DNA from: Arthrobotrys musiformis
Taxonomy: Eukaryota > Ascomycota > Orbiliomycetes > Orbiliales > Orbiliaceae
Assembly: GCA_036971715.1 (NCBI GenBank)
Contig: JAVHJL010000013.1
Location: forward strand, 1,240,001 to 1,304,000
DNA: 64,000 nt
Direction of reading: 5' to 3'
Of this stretch, positions 23,690 through 34,611 are shown one piece after another. Each line of letters starts with the position of its first letter. Within the stretch, counting starts at the first letter, position 1. A program made the position numbers and the translations under genes. The notes under the pieces are model-generated. The model had not been told where the DNA came from, did not search any database, and saw only the letters and a list, made by a program, of their open reading frames with translations.

Positions 23690-25307
23690 AAAACGAAACG
23701 GAAACTTGCCGCTTTACCAAATCTCGTTACGAACCCTTTTTTCCTTTCGTTTTGTTTCGTGGGACGGCAGTGGCTTCCAGGAGGCCCCCGCCTGATTTAA
23801 TGTCGTGGTGGTAACCGAACAGCTTGGAAATGCGGAGAAATTGCTTACTTTCTTTGGTACTTGCGTGCATCTATACAATACGCCTCGATCTGTGCGGAGG
23901 CGAATTTTACCATTATAACCCAACAATAATGTCGAGCATGGAATGCTGAACCTGCGTTGACACGCATGCACTATGTCAGGGTTTGTCTTCTGCGTGCCCA
24001 AAAAATGATACCATGGTTTTGCTTTCTGGGAAAACTTGCAGTTGCTTTCTTTCTTTCTATTCGTAGCTACCGAAGGTTCACGGGGAGTCTGGGGTTTCTA
24101 CTTACTATGTATTTTCCGATCTCAAGCGTTTTTAATGTATCTTCAAGTACCTGGGTGGTGACGCAGGGAGTTGGGGAAACTAGCTTCTATTCCGTATTTT
24201 TTCTTCTTTTACCTAAATGATTGACATAAACCTTGACTTTTCTGTGGTCTCTTCCTCTCTCTCTTCCCCACTCACTCCATCGAACTCTCTTCCTATGCCT
24301 CTCTCTCTGTTTTTCAATGTTTTCCATTTCAACATTCCATTCCATTCCAATGCCGCATCTGCGTCCCAACATTCCATTCCTAAATCTGGGATCGCGGCTT
24401 GAGAATGGATGCTCGACCTGGTGCGCGCGCGCAGCGGCCTTCACAGGGGCTGGAGACGGTAGTCCACAGTAGTTTTAATAATTCCCTTTTCTGGCTTCCC
24501 TCTAACAATTAAATTTTTTTTAAGGGCTAACTTGGAAACGTTTTATTACGTATTTCCCTGAGCTGCTGTGCGTGGTTTCTTCTTTTTTTTTTTTCGGAGA
24601 GAAATCCAGCCAGTCATTTGGTATCACATGGAGGATCATGCCGGTTACCCAGAATGATCTGGATGAAAAACAAATTTTGTAGGAGAAAAAAGGATTGTAA
24701 CATGTATAATGCCATTGAAGAACATAGAATGAGCCATACATACATAGATACATACATGCGTGGAGGGCCTTCCGTGAGGCTTTCTCCTACATAGAAACCC
24801 GTACTTTTTTTTTTCAGGGGGGTAAAAGGGGGATAGAGTACACCGGGGAAGAAAGAAAGAAGAGAGCACAAAAAGATACACTATACAATGAAGCGAAGGT
24901 GTGACAAGGATTTCGTTTTTGATATTGGAAGAGACAGCGGGATGGTTGAACCAAAACGTGATAGGATTTTGCGACCGTTAAGGAGTGGGTTGATTGGTCT
25001 TTCTTTAGGTTGTTCTTCAGTGTATAGACATCGTTAGGGGAGAAAAAGAAAACTCCGTAGGGCTCGTGTGTCTTTTTTCTCTTTTTAACGTATACCAAAA
25101 AGTAACGGCCATAGAAAGTACAGGTGGAAGGTTCTAAATAATATAACATATGCACAGCAAGAGGGTATATTTGGTGATGATAAAACGCCCGATCAGATTT
25201 GAAAAAAAAAAAGAAGAAGAAAAAAAGAGAAGTCTGTAGTTGCCGCTAAAGAATAAAATATACATAAACAAACCTGTACAGCAGGGAGGGGAGAAAGCCT
25301 TTATTTT
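23690..25307. other. Intergenic between convergent genes
   Basis: About 1.6 kb, AT-rich, with TC-rich (24240-24310) and poly-T/A stretches. No coding signal beyond short frames. Confidence 0.5.
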
Positions 25308-26267
25308 TTATATCCAATTGGTGGATCTGGACCCCCGGATCCTGATCACTTTGACTTGATCTTTTGAAACTCGCTGCGATGTTCTTGCGCAGGCGGAGCG
25401 TAGATCCGGGCTACTCTGGTTTAGGGTCTCAAATGGTAACCGCTCCCTGATCAAGAGCTTGGGACCAAAGCTCTCGCTTCCAAGTGTAGAAGGAAACTCA
25501 AACGATTGGACTTCCGGCAGGTGTGTCGAAACTAGTGTGGAAGCAGCATCGTCGACGTAATGGTCGACAAATGTATCTGCATCGGTATCTCTATCGCGAA
25601 TGTCGGCTTCGTAGGCAGATCTCAAACACTGACTCGAGGCGTATGACCGCGATCTCGAAGCGTAAGAGTTCGATCTGGAGCTGGAGACTTCCTGTGTGGT
25701 GACTACCACATTATGGTCGGCCTTCCACGGCCATTTTCCAGACGAAAAGGATGCATATCTCTTATGTTGCAAATGAAGCGGTGCGGCTTCTTCTTCCCCG
25801 TCGTATTCATCGTATTCTTCGCCATAGTAGTCGTAAGCTTTGCTCGACTCCTTGCTGACGTGGTCGAAGCCGAGTGGGAAGTTGTAGCTGGTTGGGAGAG
25901 GTGTTTTTGGCTTGGGTGATAGGCTGATGGGCGATATTGGTTCCAAATCCAGTTTGAAGTCGAGAGTTTGGCTATCCGGATCATTGCAGTTGCAGCTTAG
26001 CATATCGTTGTTTCCTAACGATGCAAGCAATGCGCGGGACGGCAGGTCGCAATCGACGCACACCGCCGATGGGTATGAAAGCGGATTGTGGTGGAAATCT
26101 GTTGGCCAGCCCTGCGAATATAAAAATAGATAATATTAGCATTCGCCCTCCCGTACACGCGGATATACACATCAAAGTCCGAAGATTGCGCTTACGATTT
26201 GAACATCCGGTTTCCGCCCGCTCTTCAACTTCTTCCCCACCGTATGCTTTGATGGTGCGCAGCCCAT
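25308..26267 (-). CDS. Unknown protein with predicted N-myristoylation site
   Basis: Two exons, 26267-26196 and 26111-25308 (GTAAGC donor, TTCGCAG acceptor), giving 291 residues. I recognise no domain. The start ATG gives MGCAPSKH, a strong N-myristoylation signal (Gly2, Ser6, Lys7) with Cys3 placed for palmitoylation, followed by a basic stretch (KKLKSGRK). This is the pattern of membrane-tethered signalling proteins, so attachment to the inner face of a membrane is inferred. The remainder is acidic and disordered: paired Cys near the start of exon 2 (CVDCDLP, CNCND), a Pro-rich part (PISPISLSPKPKTPLP), a Tyr/Asp/Glu patch (YDYYGEEYDEYDGEEE) and a Ser/Arg/Tyr repeat (SNSYASRSRSYASS). The last residues, KVIRIRGSRSTNWI, look like a short conserved tail. 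An in-frame upstream ATG exists but would bury the acylation motif. Confidence 0.7.
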
Positions 26268-27041
26268 CTTGGGTCTACAAAAGAAGGATCTCAAAGATTT
26301 GATCGAAGGAGGTATTTTGCTGGTTGAGGGGATCCCTGGTCCTAAGACGGGATCGAAAATGCTATGATACAAGCGCGTGGATATTTATATATCTTTTTAA
26401 AGTTAGGGTCTGCTGAAGACTGAGGACTGTGAGCTACAGCTGAAGCTTCGAACGGGCTGATGCAAGCATCAAATAAAGAACCCTGGCCGAAACGATCTGC
26501 GACTTCGAAGGAGGATATATAAGCTGAATGACTACGGAGAGCGGCGAGGAATCCAGGAGATCTTTTTTTTTGACGTCAATTCCGACGGGGGGGGTGTGGA
26601 TCTAAAGTACTGCTTGATGTCAAGGGCAGCGGATCTGCCAAGTACTATATACGGCAGCAGGGTCACAGGACGGGTATTCCAAGGTCGAATTGCAATCGCA
26701 AGGAAAAGAAAATATGAGGGGACTCAGGAAACAAAAAGAATTAAACAAAAAAAGCCCCCCTATTCTGGTTCCCTTAGCAGTGGCAACTGAGAGAATCACC
26801 GTGTGTTATTGAAGCAGAGGCATAACCATAACGTGGGATGCAGATACCTCGCTTCTGAAAATGTGCCCTTGCATAGCAGAGCAGTAGGGAAACAAGCCAA
26901 GTTTGGGTTGAGTAGGCAAAATCCACGACGCGACGGTTGGAAATGCAATGCGTTGCAAGAATGCAAGAGAGGGTGGGGGACTCTTGGAAGGGGAAGGGGA
27001 AACGTATACACGGAGATCCATATATATGTATGTCAGTCCTG

Positions 27042-27080
<39 letters not shown>

Positions 27081-29688
27081 ATATTTCTTGCTACCGACTA
27101 GAGGCTGCCGTTTGAGAGGTTGGTGTCAGTCATGTCGACTCAAGATTGTGCGGCAGGACGTCACCTAGTCTCAGCAATTGCAAGTAGCTAAGCTACTAGG
27201 CCAGGGAGGGGGACATATGCATGTAGTATGTATGTATGTACCTAGCTGTAGCGCTAGAGGTACAGACCGGTCGAGTCGACCCCATGGCGTCCGGCCCAAT
27301 CCAGATCGAATTCAAAACAGTCTGAATGAGCTAAATTGGACAGAGCTCTAGCAGAATGTGGTCATGATCTTCGGATGGCGCTGCAGGCCGCACGCACGGG
27401 CAGGTCTGGAAACGGCCATCTGGTGTTTCTTGTCCGAGTTATCGCGACTCCGTGGGGTCGACTTCGGCTTCGACGGTTGGCGGCCTGAATTCGAAGCCGG
27501 CCGTTCGATGTTAGACGTTCAGGGTTTGTGCTACACAACGCCCAAACAGGTTAGCTCGCAGAATGCAACAGAGGAACCTTGCATGCGGAATACTGGCTGG
27601 CTGACATTCCACTTCAATTCCGTTGCAGGCTTAGGACAAAAGAACTTGAATTGGGCGAAAGAATCTCCACCGGAGGCAAGGAGGCTAAGGGGTTCGATGA
27701 TCACTGCAATATCTCGATGCTGAGAGGAATTTCTGAAGCTGGCTGTTCCCAATACTCATGCAAGGGCGTTGAGCAGACGAGCGAGTCTACCCGATGATTT
27801 GTTGAAAAAGGCGTGGCCACGGGTTCGCCATTTTTCTCTTTCACCGTTTAATAGGTACACAGTCACGGAATTTTCGATACAATCGATTACGCTCCAATTG
27901 TATTGCATTTGGATCTTCCAGACTCCGAGTGCTCGAGTAGTACACCCAGACATACGTATTGTTTGTGATCAGGGGTAGTGGGTAGTTTCCTATCGGGATC
28001 AGATTTCCACCCTGCGCATGTCCAGCAGTTATCCGTACCCGTTTGGTGAGATCGAGTGATGTCAGACTTCCCTATAACTTGGAAATTGCGGATGCAGGCA
28101 ACCTTACTTCGATCGATGGATAGCGGATAAACATTCTGATACCAATGGTAACTGCCATACGTATACCCATTGCGATAGTGTGCCATTACATGTGCATGTA
28201 ATGGGGCTTTGTCAATAATATGGTCCGATCTCAAGCAGAAAGCAAAGTCAAAAGTTAAAATCAAGACGTATCGAAGCTTAAGACATGGTATCCTAGACAG
28301 CCTTACCGTACGTTACTTTTTTAACATATGCATGCATATCTGTATCACCCAAAACTTGGAAAAATCTACCGATCTTAGCTGTGCCTTGTCTGTCTCGTAC
28401 CTAAGCCCAGGCTGTGACCCATGTTCGAGGTTCTCGCCAAAAAAACGGAGGGAAAAAAAAATATAACATGGCTTCATTATCTAATTCGAAACACGTTGGC
28501 AATTTGCGAATTGCGAATACCTTTGCGCGGAGAGAATGGAGGGTACCAGGCGAGCGCAAGCCCCTCCTCCTTTACCTCCTCATCATCCTCCCGCATATAT
28601 TTGCGCTCCATACTACACGGGCTGATTTTGAATATCTCGTATCGTAGAGTAAGGGGTCATATCATGCGAGTATGCACATGATCCTCGGTCGGATTTATCA
28701 GATTGTCACGTTGAACACTGCTCAATTGGAGTACTATCGAGGGGCTTTGGGCGCATTTCTACGGACCTGATTGATGCAACCCATTCAAAATCCACGATTG
28801 GGTGGGACCCTGGATTATGTTCCAAAAAAAAAGTTTCAAGAACTTATTCCATTTGGAATCAAAAGATGTCTTCGACGGGATGGTGGGATTTTCGCGACCT
28901 ATGTAACATTCACGGGACTAGCCTTTAGTTTAGGCGCTTTCTAACCACTCCACATTAAACCGCAGCGAGGGGCTCGCGAAAGAAGCGATCAAAGACGAGC
29001 GGGATGGTGGGGCGGCATTTATCTCGTCGCCAGAAGGGCGGCATATGCATACGACGTTAAGAGCTCTAAAGGTAGATCGCACCGTAGCTACGTCTTGGTA
29101 CTAACAAACGGTCGGTAAATGAACATCGGTGGCTTGGTCACTTTGAGACATATTTCTCTCTCTCTTAGCTTTGAGAGGGGTAACCATATCCGTCACCCGG
29201 GTTCACCGAGTCTTACCAGATGCGGGACTATCCATTGTTTTAGTATTTTTATAATGACGGTGTGGCTATACGTCGATACATCACCTCTTAGCCTGCCATG
29301 GAATAGCAGACACAAGAGTGGCCTGACAATTGCGAGCTATCGTAAGGCTTCAGGATCCATTTGCTCGAGCTTCGCACGATTGTTTACGCTTAATGTCGCC
29401 CGATTCCATGGGTCTTAAACTTGGCAGCTTTGTCATATAGGTTTTTAGCTTCATGCGTACTAGGCCTCCTATTGATAACCATGTATCTGGGTCCAAAACG
29501 TTATCATGGCCTGAGACTTCCGTAATTGATGCTCTACTGTCTTGGAAACTAAATAAAGATATCTTGGGCTGGAGCATGAGATTTCAATATCCAATTATGA
29601 CACATGTATTTTCCGCGGAGTTTAGCCTGCGATAGTACTATCTACCTCATAACTATCGGCCCCTGGTCGATTAATTGTCTCGTAGACT
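26268..29688. other. Intergenic, no supported gene
   Basis: About 3.4 kb with only scattered short frames on both strands and no recognised product. Contains the (TG)n microsatellite at 27045-27077 and ATGT-rich repeats near 27220-27240. Confidence 0.5.
27045..27077. repeat. (TG)16 microsatellite
   Basis: Sixteen uninterrupted TG dinucleotides, followed by TATG. Intergenic and likely length-polymorphic. Confidence 0.95.
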
Positions 29689-31370
29689 TTAAGAAACCTG
29701 CTTGAGGTGGAAGTTCTTCAACCTAACGAATTGGTCAAAGCCAAACTTGGACAGCGTCTGGCCTCTACCAGAATTTTTCCATCCAGTCCATGCCAAATCC
29801 TAGGGGGTAAAGAAATCAAACGTTAGGGCGATCAGTCAAAAGTCAATTCGTTTAATCCGTGCACTCACCGGACTTGGATAGTCAGCTCGGTTGACGAAGA
29901 CTGTGCCGGCCTCGACGGCCTCTGCTAGCTTCTCTCCAGTGGGTATATCTCGCGTCCAGATTGATGCGGTTAAGCCGAGGTCAGAATCGTTCATCAATTG
30001 GATCGCTTCTTCATCGGAAGAAACCTTTTGGATAGGGATAACCGGGCCAAAAGTTTCCTCCTTCATAACCTCTGTGCGTACCCAAGACAGATCTAATGTC
30101 AGATACTTTTGCCCTTCATAAAATACTCTGCTGCATAAGGGAAAAACTTACGCATATCATGATTGACATTGACCAAAATCTCAGGTCTAACGAATGTTTC
30201 GCCAAGGGCTTCGCCTTCCTTGAAAACATCGGGTGTCAAAGTTTTCGCTCCGCTCTTCAAGGCTTCCTCAATATGTTTCCTGATAGTTTGTGCGCTTCGG
30301 ACACTTATGACAGGGCCAAGGTGGTTCGTGCCTGTGAAGGGGTCCCCAAGTTTGTAGTTCTTGACCACGCCAACGACCTCATCCACGAACTTGTCATAGA
30401 TATCTTGGTGAACATACACCCGTTCGATCGAACAACAGCTCTGACCACTGTTAAACACGGCGCCGTCAACAATTTCCTCCGCTGCCCATTTGATATCCAC
30501 GTCAGGTCGGATATATGCGGGATCATTCCCTCCTAATTCCAGTCCCACCGGAATAACGCGCTTTGAGGCCGCTTGTTGAGTGGCAATTCCTCCTACGACG
30601 GAGCCTGTGAAAGTAACAGAGCTGATCCCAGGTGCAGAGATTAATTGCGACAAAGTATCTGCATTTCCGCAGTGGATTACCTGGACCACATTCTTCGGTA
30701 GCCCTGCCTCTTCGAGGACGGACAAGAAGGTTTCAGGAACAGTGGGGGTTTGTGGAGATGGCTTCAAGATGAGAGCATTCCCAGCAAGAAGCGCCGGGAC
30801 CAGAGAGTTCACGAGAATGAGATATGGGTACTATCATCTCGATCAGAATATTATTCTACCTGATGTGTTTCTTCGCAGATATCCGAAATATCCGCGATAA
30901 AAAGATATATAAAAAAATCCAGGGCAGGGAGGACCCTTTTTTCGGTCTGGGAAACTTACATTCCAGGCAAAAATCACAAGGACGGTACCAAGGGGCTCCT
31001 TACGAATATATCGCGTGAAGCCGGCCTCCTCGTCTCCGGGGACATCCTTGAGGACCTCGGTGGATGCCTTAAGCATGTACCGTCCGCGAAGAACGGCGGT
31101 CTTGACCTCTTTGGCACAGTATTGAATGGGCCTGCCCATTTGCTCAGTTAGGTCCCGAGCGAGATCATCGGCCCTGGACTCGAGGATATCTAGGGCTTTG
31201 GCGACGAGTTTTTGGCGGGCGGGAAGATCAAAGGAGGCCTTGAAACCTGTAAATGCCTTTTTCGAAGCTTCCACCAAGGCCGGGATCTGCTCAGGGGTGA
31301 ACTCATCCCTGGTATGGATTGGCTTTTGGGTAATTGGGGAGATAGTGGTGAGCACCGGCTTGTTCGACAT
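29689..31370 (-). CDS. NAD(P)-dependent aldehyde dehydrogenase
   Basis: Four exons on the minus strand: 31370-30960, 30830-30152, 30071-29869, 29799-29689; 467 residues, typical for the cytosolic aldehyde dehydrogenase fold. It oxidises an aldehyde to the acid. The catalytic set is present: Asn137 in AWN, Glu235 in LELGGN, and Cys269 in NSGQSC. The nucleotide-binding segment reads ILKPSPQTP and VTFTGSVVGG. The C-terminal part has EETFGPVIPIQ and the oligomerisation tail NSGRGQTLSKFGFDQFVRLK. All joins keep phase; intron 1 joins AWN to YPYLILVNSLVPALLAGN as the family requires. The short start (MSNKPVLTTISP) shows no organelle signal, so a cytosolic enzyme is likely. The substrate cannot be told; succinate semialdehyde and aliphatic aldehyde groups are both possible. 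Divergent from the clr2 gene. Confidence 0.93.
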
Positions 31371-32482
31371 CTTGCCTGTATTAACTCTGGTAGTGTATAA
31401 TGGTCGATATCACGACTGCCTGAAGTCCTAATGCAACGATCTCCGTTCTGTCGACTCGTTCGCTGGAGTTTTTTGTCCTTTGCAAGATATTGAAGCGGGG
31501 TATTCGCGATATCAATGCAAGATCAAGTCAAAGATACGTACGTGTGTACGGATCGATTTTGGTTTAGAGTTTCAATTGGAGTTAAGTGAATTAGCTTCAG
31601 ACATCAGACGGAAAGTGGCCGTCGTCTGTATTAATGCAGAACGGAACATTGATTTGAAGAGCCCCGCCAGCCAGCGTCAGGTAACGTTGCCGCGCGCAGA
31701 GATTAGGTCCAGTCCAGCTGGATCCAGACCGCCGTTTATCTCCTTAGCTTAGCTTGTTTTTGCCCCACAAGTCTCAAGTCCTGAGTCGCCGCGCATATCG
31801 CATCGCCGCACAACAGCTGCATTGTATATCTACAATAGGACAGATAAGATAAAATACTTGTATACTCTCCATTACTGAAGTTTGTAGATGTATCGTACGT
31901 AAATACTATCGGGTGCGTGTCTGCAGCGGTACTTGTCTTAGAAGGATATTAAATTAGAATTATATCGTGTGCGGCGAATATTAATATTAATGCGGCACAT
32001 CTCCGTCTCTCCAAACAAAACGCGCCATCGTCTGCAAACTCAGACAGCTAACAAGATCAAAGTACTGTCCTGCGCGACCACGTGCATCAAAACCACGAAA
32101 ATATAACCCGATCAGAGCCTGTATCGAATATCAAGATACTGCGGCAGAATCATCCACAGGTTCTGCCTTTATCTCCATCGTTCTGTCGCCCTCCCGCCGT
32201 CTGCTGGACGCGCCTGGACACGGCCGTAGTTTTGCATCCCGCCGCATTTCAGGCTGGGCGACGACCAGGTCGCAACAAGAACAACTCAGAAACAACCAAA
32301 AGTCGTCGAGGCGAGCTGTCAATATAATATAACATCGATATCGGAAATGTTTCTTTGAACGAGATTTCTTAACTGAAAACACTACACGCACCACCCCTCG
32401 TTTATTTATTTTATATTTCGATCTCTTTTTTTTTGGCTTGCATTTGGTTCATCAATATCTTTCCTTCCTAAAATATTTTAAT
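31371..32482. other. Divergent promoter region
   Basis: About 1.1 kb between the divergent aldehyde dehydrogenase and clr2 genes. AT-rich near 31950-32000, T-rich just before clr2. No coding signal seen. Confidence 0.5.
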
Positions 32483-34611
32483 ATGGCGAAGGATACGGAA
32501 GCACCGAAGTGGAGGATATTGGTGTCCTCTGGCCAGTCCGATGGGAATACATCTGCTCGGCCAAGTCCCCAACAGTTAAATCCAGGCACCGCTGCAGGCC
32601 ACCTGGTGGAGGTATCCCATAATATGATTCTGGATGTACTATGGAGGCAAATGCTAGGAACATTATACATGGAAAAGGTTTGTCCAGAGGAACATGCAAA
32701 ACGTAAGTATCAATTGCAACTGGTCACAAAAATTTTTTTTATATCAATCCGGGAGGTAGAACTTCAAATTAACATGGTTATAGATCAATGGTGGGTACTA
32801 GAGGCACTGCCCGCAAATTATCAGCTTTATACACATCGTAAGCCGAATCCCGAGAAGTTGGTTCGTATCCCCTGCTATATTCACTCTCATTCAATCAACG
32901 TATGCTGTGTCAAATGCATTATATCTGACCCTCGTTTTGGCTATAGACGGCAAAGCAACTGGCATCTACTGGTCACTTTTTTGGCCTTAGAGTTGGCAAT
33001 TACAATGTGGCTTTCCAATCGCCCCAGGAGTTCTTACCACATCTCATCTGGCTAGATAGTGACAAGAGCAAAGCATGTACCTGTCGGCATTGCACTAAGC
33101 CCCCAGAGCCTGTTCCAGTCAACGGGCAGCTCCCCTACCCCGTCCTGCTGAAATTCATGCAGGCGGATGCCAACCCTGCCAGCGGCCTGTATCGACCTGG
33201 AGAGATGGTTTGGGCAAATCCCAACGACACATACCCTGTGATCTCCATCGTGGCAAGCAGGGTTCTAACAGAAGGTGCGGAGGCAACGTATCAACTAGTT
33301 CCTTTAAAATCTCCCCGCATTGTCAATCGGCCACCCTTCACCCTGCCGGAGAGTCGACTTCGCCCTTGGCTATCATACACGCCACCTGACCCTCTGCAGC
33401 CGTCGATCTCACAGCGGAAGTATCAAGTCAAGTGGGCGGAGATTAATTGGCAGGAATGGAATCGCCAGGATGCGGAATTGCATGACGCAAGTATCATCGC
33501 CAGTATCCGCATCGCCTGCAACATCGGTATCACCACGTGTACGACCGAAACGGGTGAAAATATAATTCCCTGTTTATGGCTGGGGGCTGAGAAGATTTGG
33601 CGGAACGAAGAAGTCCGCGTAATGACCCCCGAAATCGAAGGTCAGAAGGGGATGGACGTACTCGTGATTAAGGATATCACTCGAGACGGTACCAACGGCT
33701 TGTTCTTCCAAGGCAACGTCTATTGTAAGGTCCTGCAGCCTCTGCCACCGCAGCAGTTTCCGGACCCGCTGCCGACACCCAGAATGCAAGAGGATGCAGC
33801 GAGTATGGGATGCCGCTGGTATCTAAAATATCAAAATGTTCAGATCAACGCCATGGAAATCAAGGGCAGATGGTACCCTTCCTCCGTCCTACGACCAATA
33901 ATAAACCCTACCGCCGAACCACCAGATAGTACATTCTACGATGTGAGCGTATTACTTAATAACAATACCGACATCCCGAATCATAGCGGAGGTTGGCGAG
34001 TTAGTTCTAATCGGGAGGAGCATGTCCTTGGGATCGGGCATCTGCCAAATAATCAGCCCGCTGGTTGGATTAATATTGATGATTGGAAGAGACTGTATAT
34101 GGATGATGCGAGGCAATGGTCCCTTGCTAACGCTCCGCTCCAGCCTGCTCCGGTCCAGCAAGCTCCGACAGTTCCAAACGTAGTTGAAACTACGAAACCG
34201 GTAAGTCACCCCCATCTTTTAAAATTAGTTTTACGGCCTAACCGTCACACATAATTCTTTACTGGAGATGTTTACAAACTCAATACTGACTTCAAGCGTG
34301 GCTTTTAGACGAAGAAGGCTGCCACCACACGCAAAACGACTACAAAGCGTGTTAGCACAAAAACAAAGCAAGCCGTTCAGCCAGTGGAAGAACCACCGTC
34401 TGAGCCGAAACAGCAGCAGTCTCCTGCTCCTGTCCAAGCTGCCGGTCAGGGTTCGACCGCGCCGGCGGAGCAGGAAGCTCAAGCCAGTAGGCAACAGACG
34501 GAGGCGTACGAAGATAACCACGAAGATGATTTCCTACGCCAGATTGAACAAGACGGGGCCGATTTCGAGAAGGCCGTTCAGGAGGGTGACCCCTGGGGTT
34601 TCTACGGATAA
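32483..34611 (+). CDS. clr2: Transcription-silencing protein Clr2-like
   Basis: Four exons: 32483-32702, 32784-32860, 32947-34200, 34309-34611; 617 residues. In fission yeast Clr2 is a subunit of SHREC, the deacetylase/remodelling complex that silences heterochromatin. The N-terminal Clr2 module is seen as LPANYQLYTHRKPNPEKL (about 82-99) then NVAFQSPQEFLPHLIWL and a Cys cluster CTCRHC (143-148). The larger C-terminal module follows from RPGEMVWANPNDTYPV through TYQLVPLKSPRIVNRPPFTL and LRPWLSYTPP. This layout matches proteins annotated as cryptic loci regulator 2 in filamentous ascomycetes. The tail is Lys/Thr-rich (TKKAATTRKTTTKRVSTKTK) then Gln/Pro/Glu-rich and ends in DPWGFYG. Intron 2 uses a GTTCGT donor. 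Assignment rests on motif memory; activity in a SHREC complex is inferred. Confidence 0.8.
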
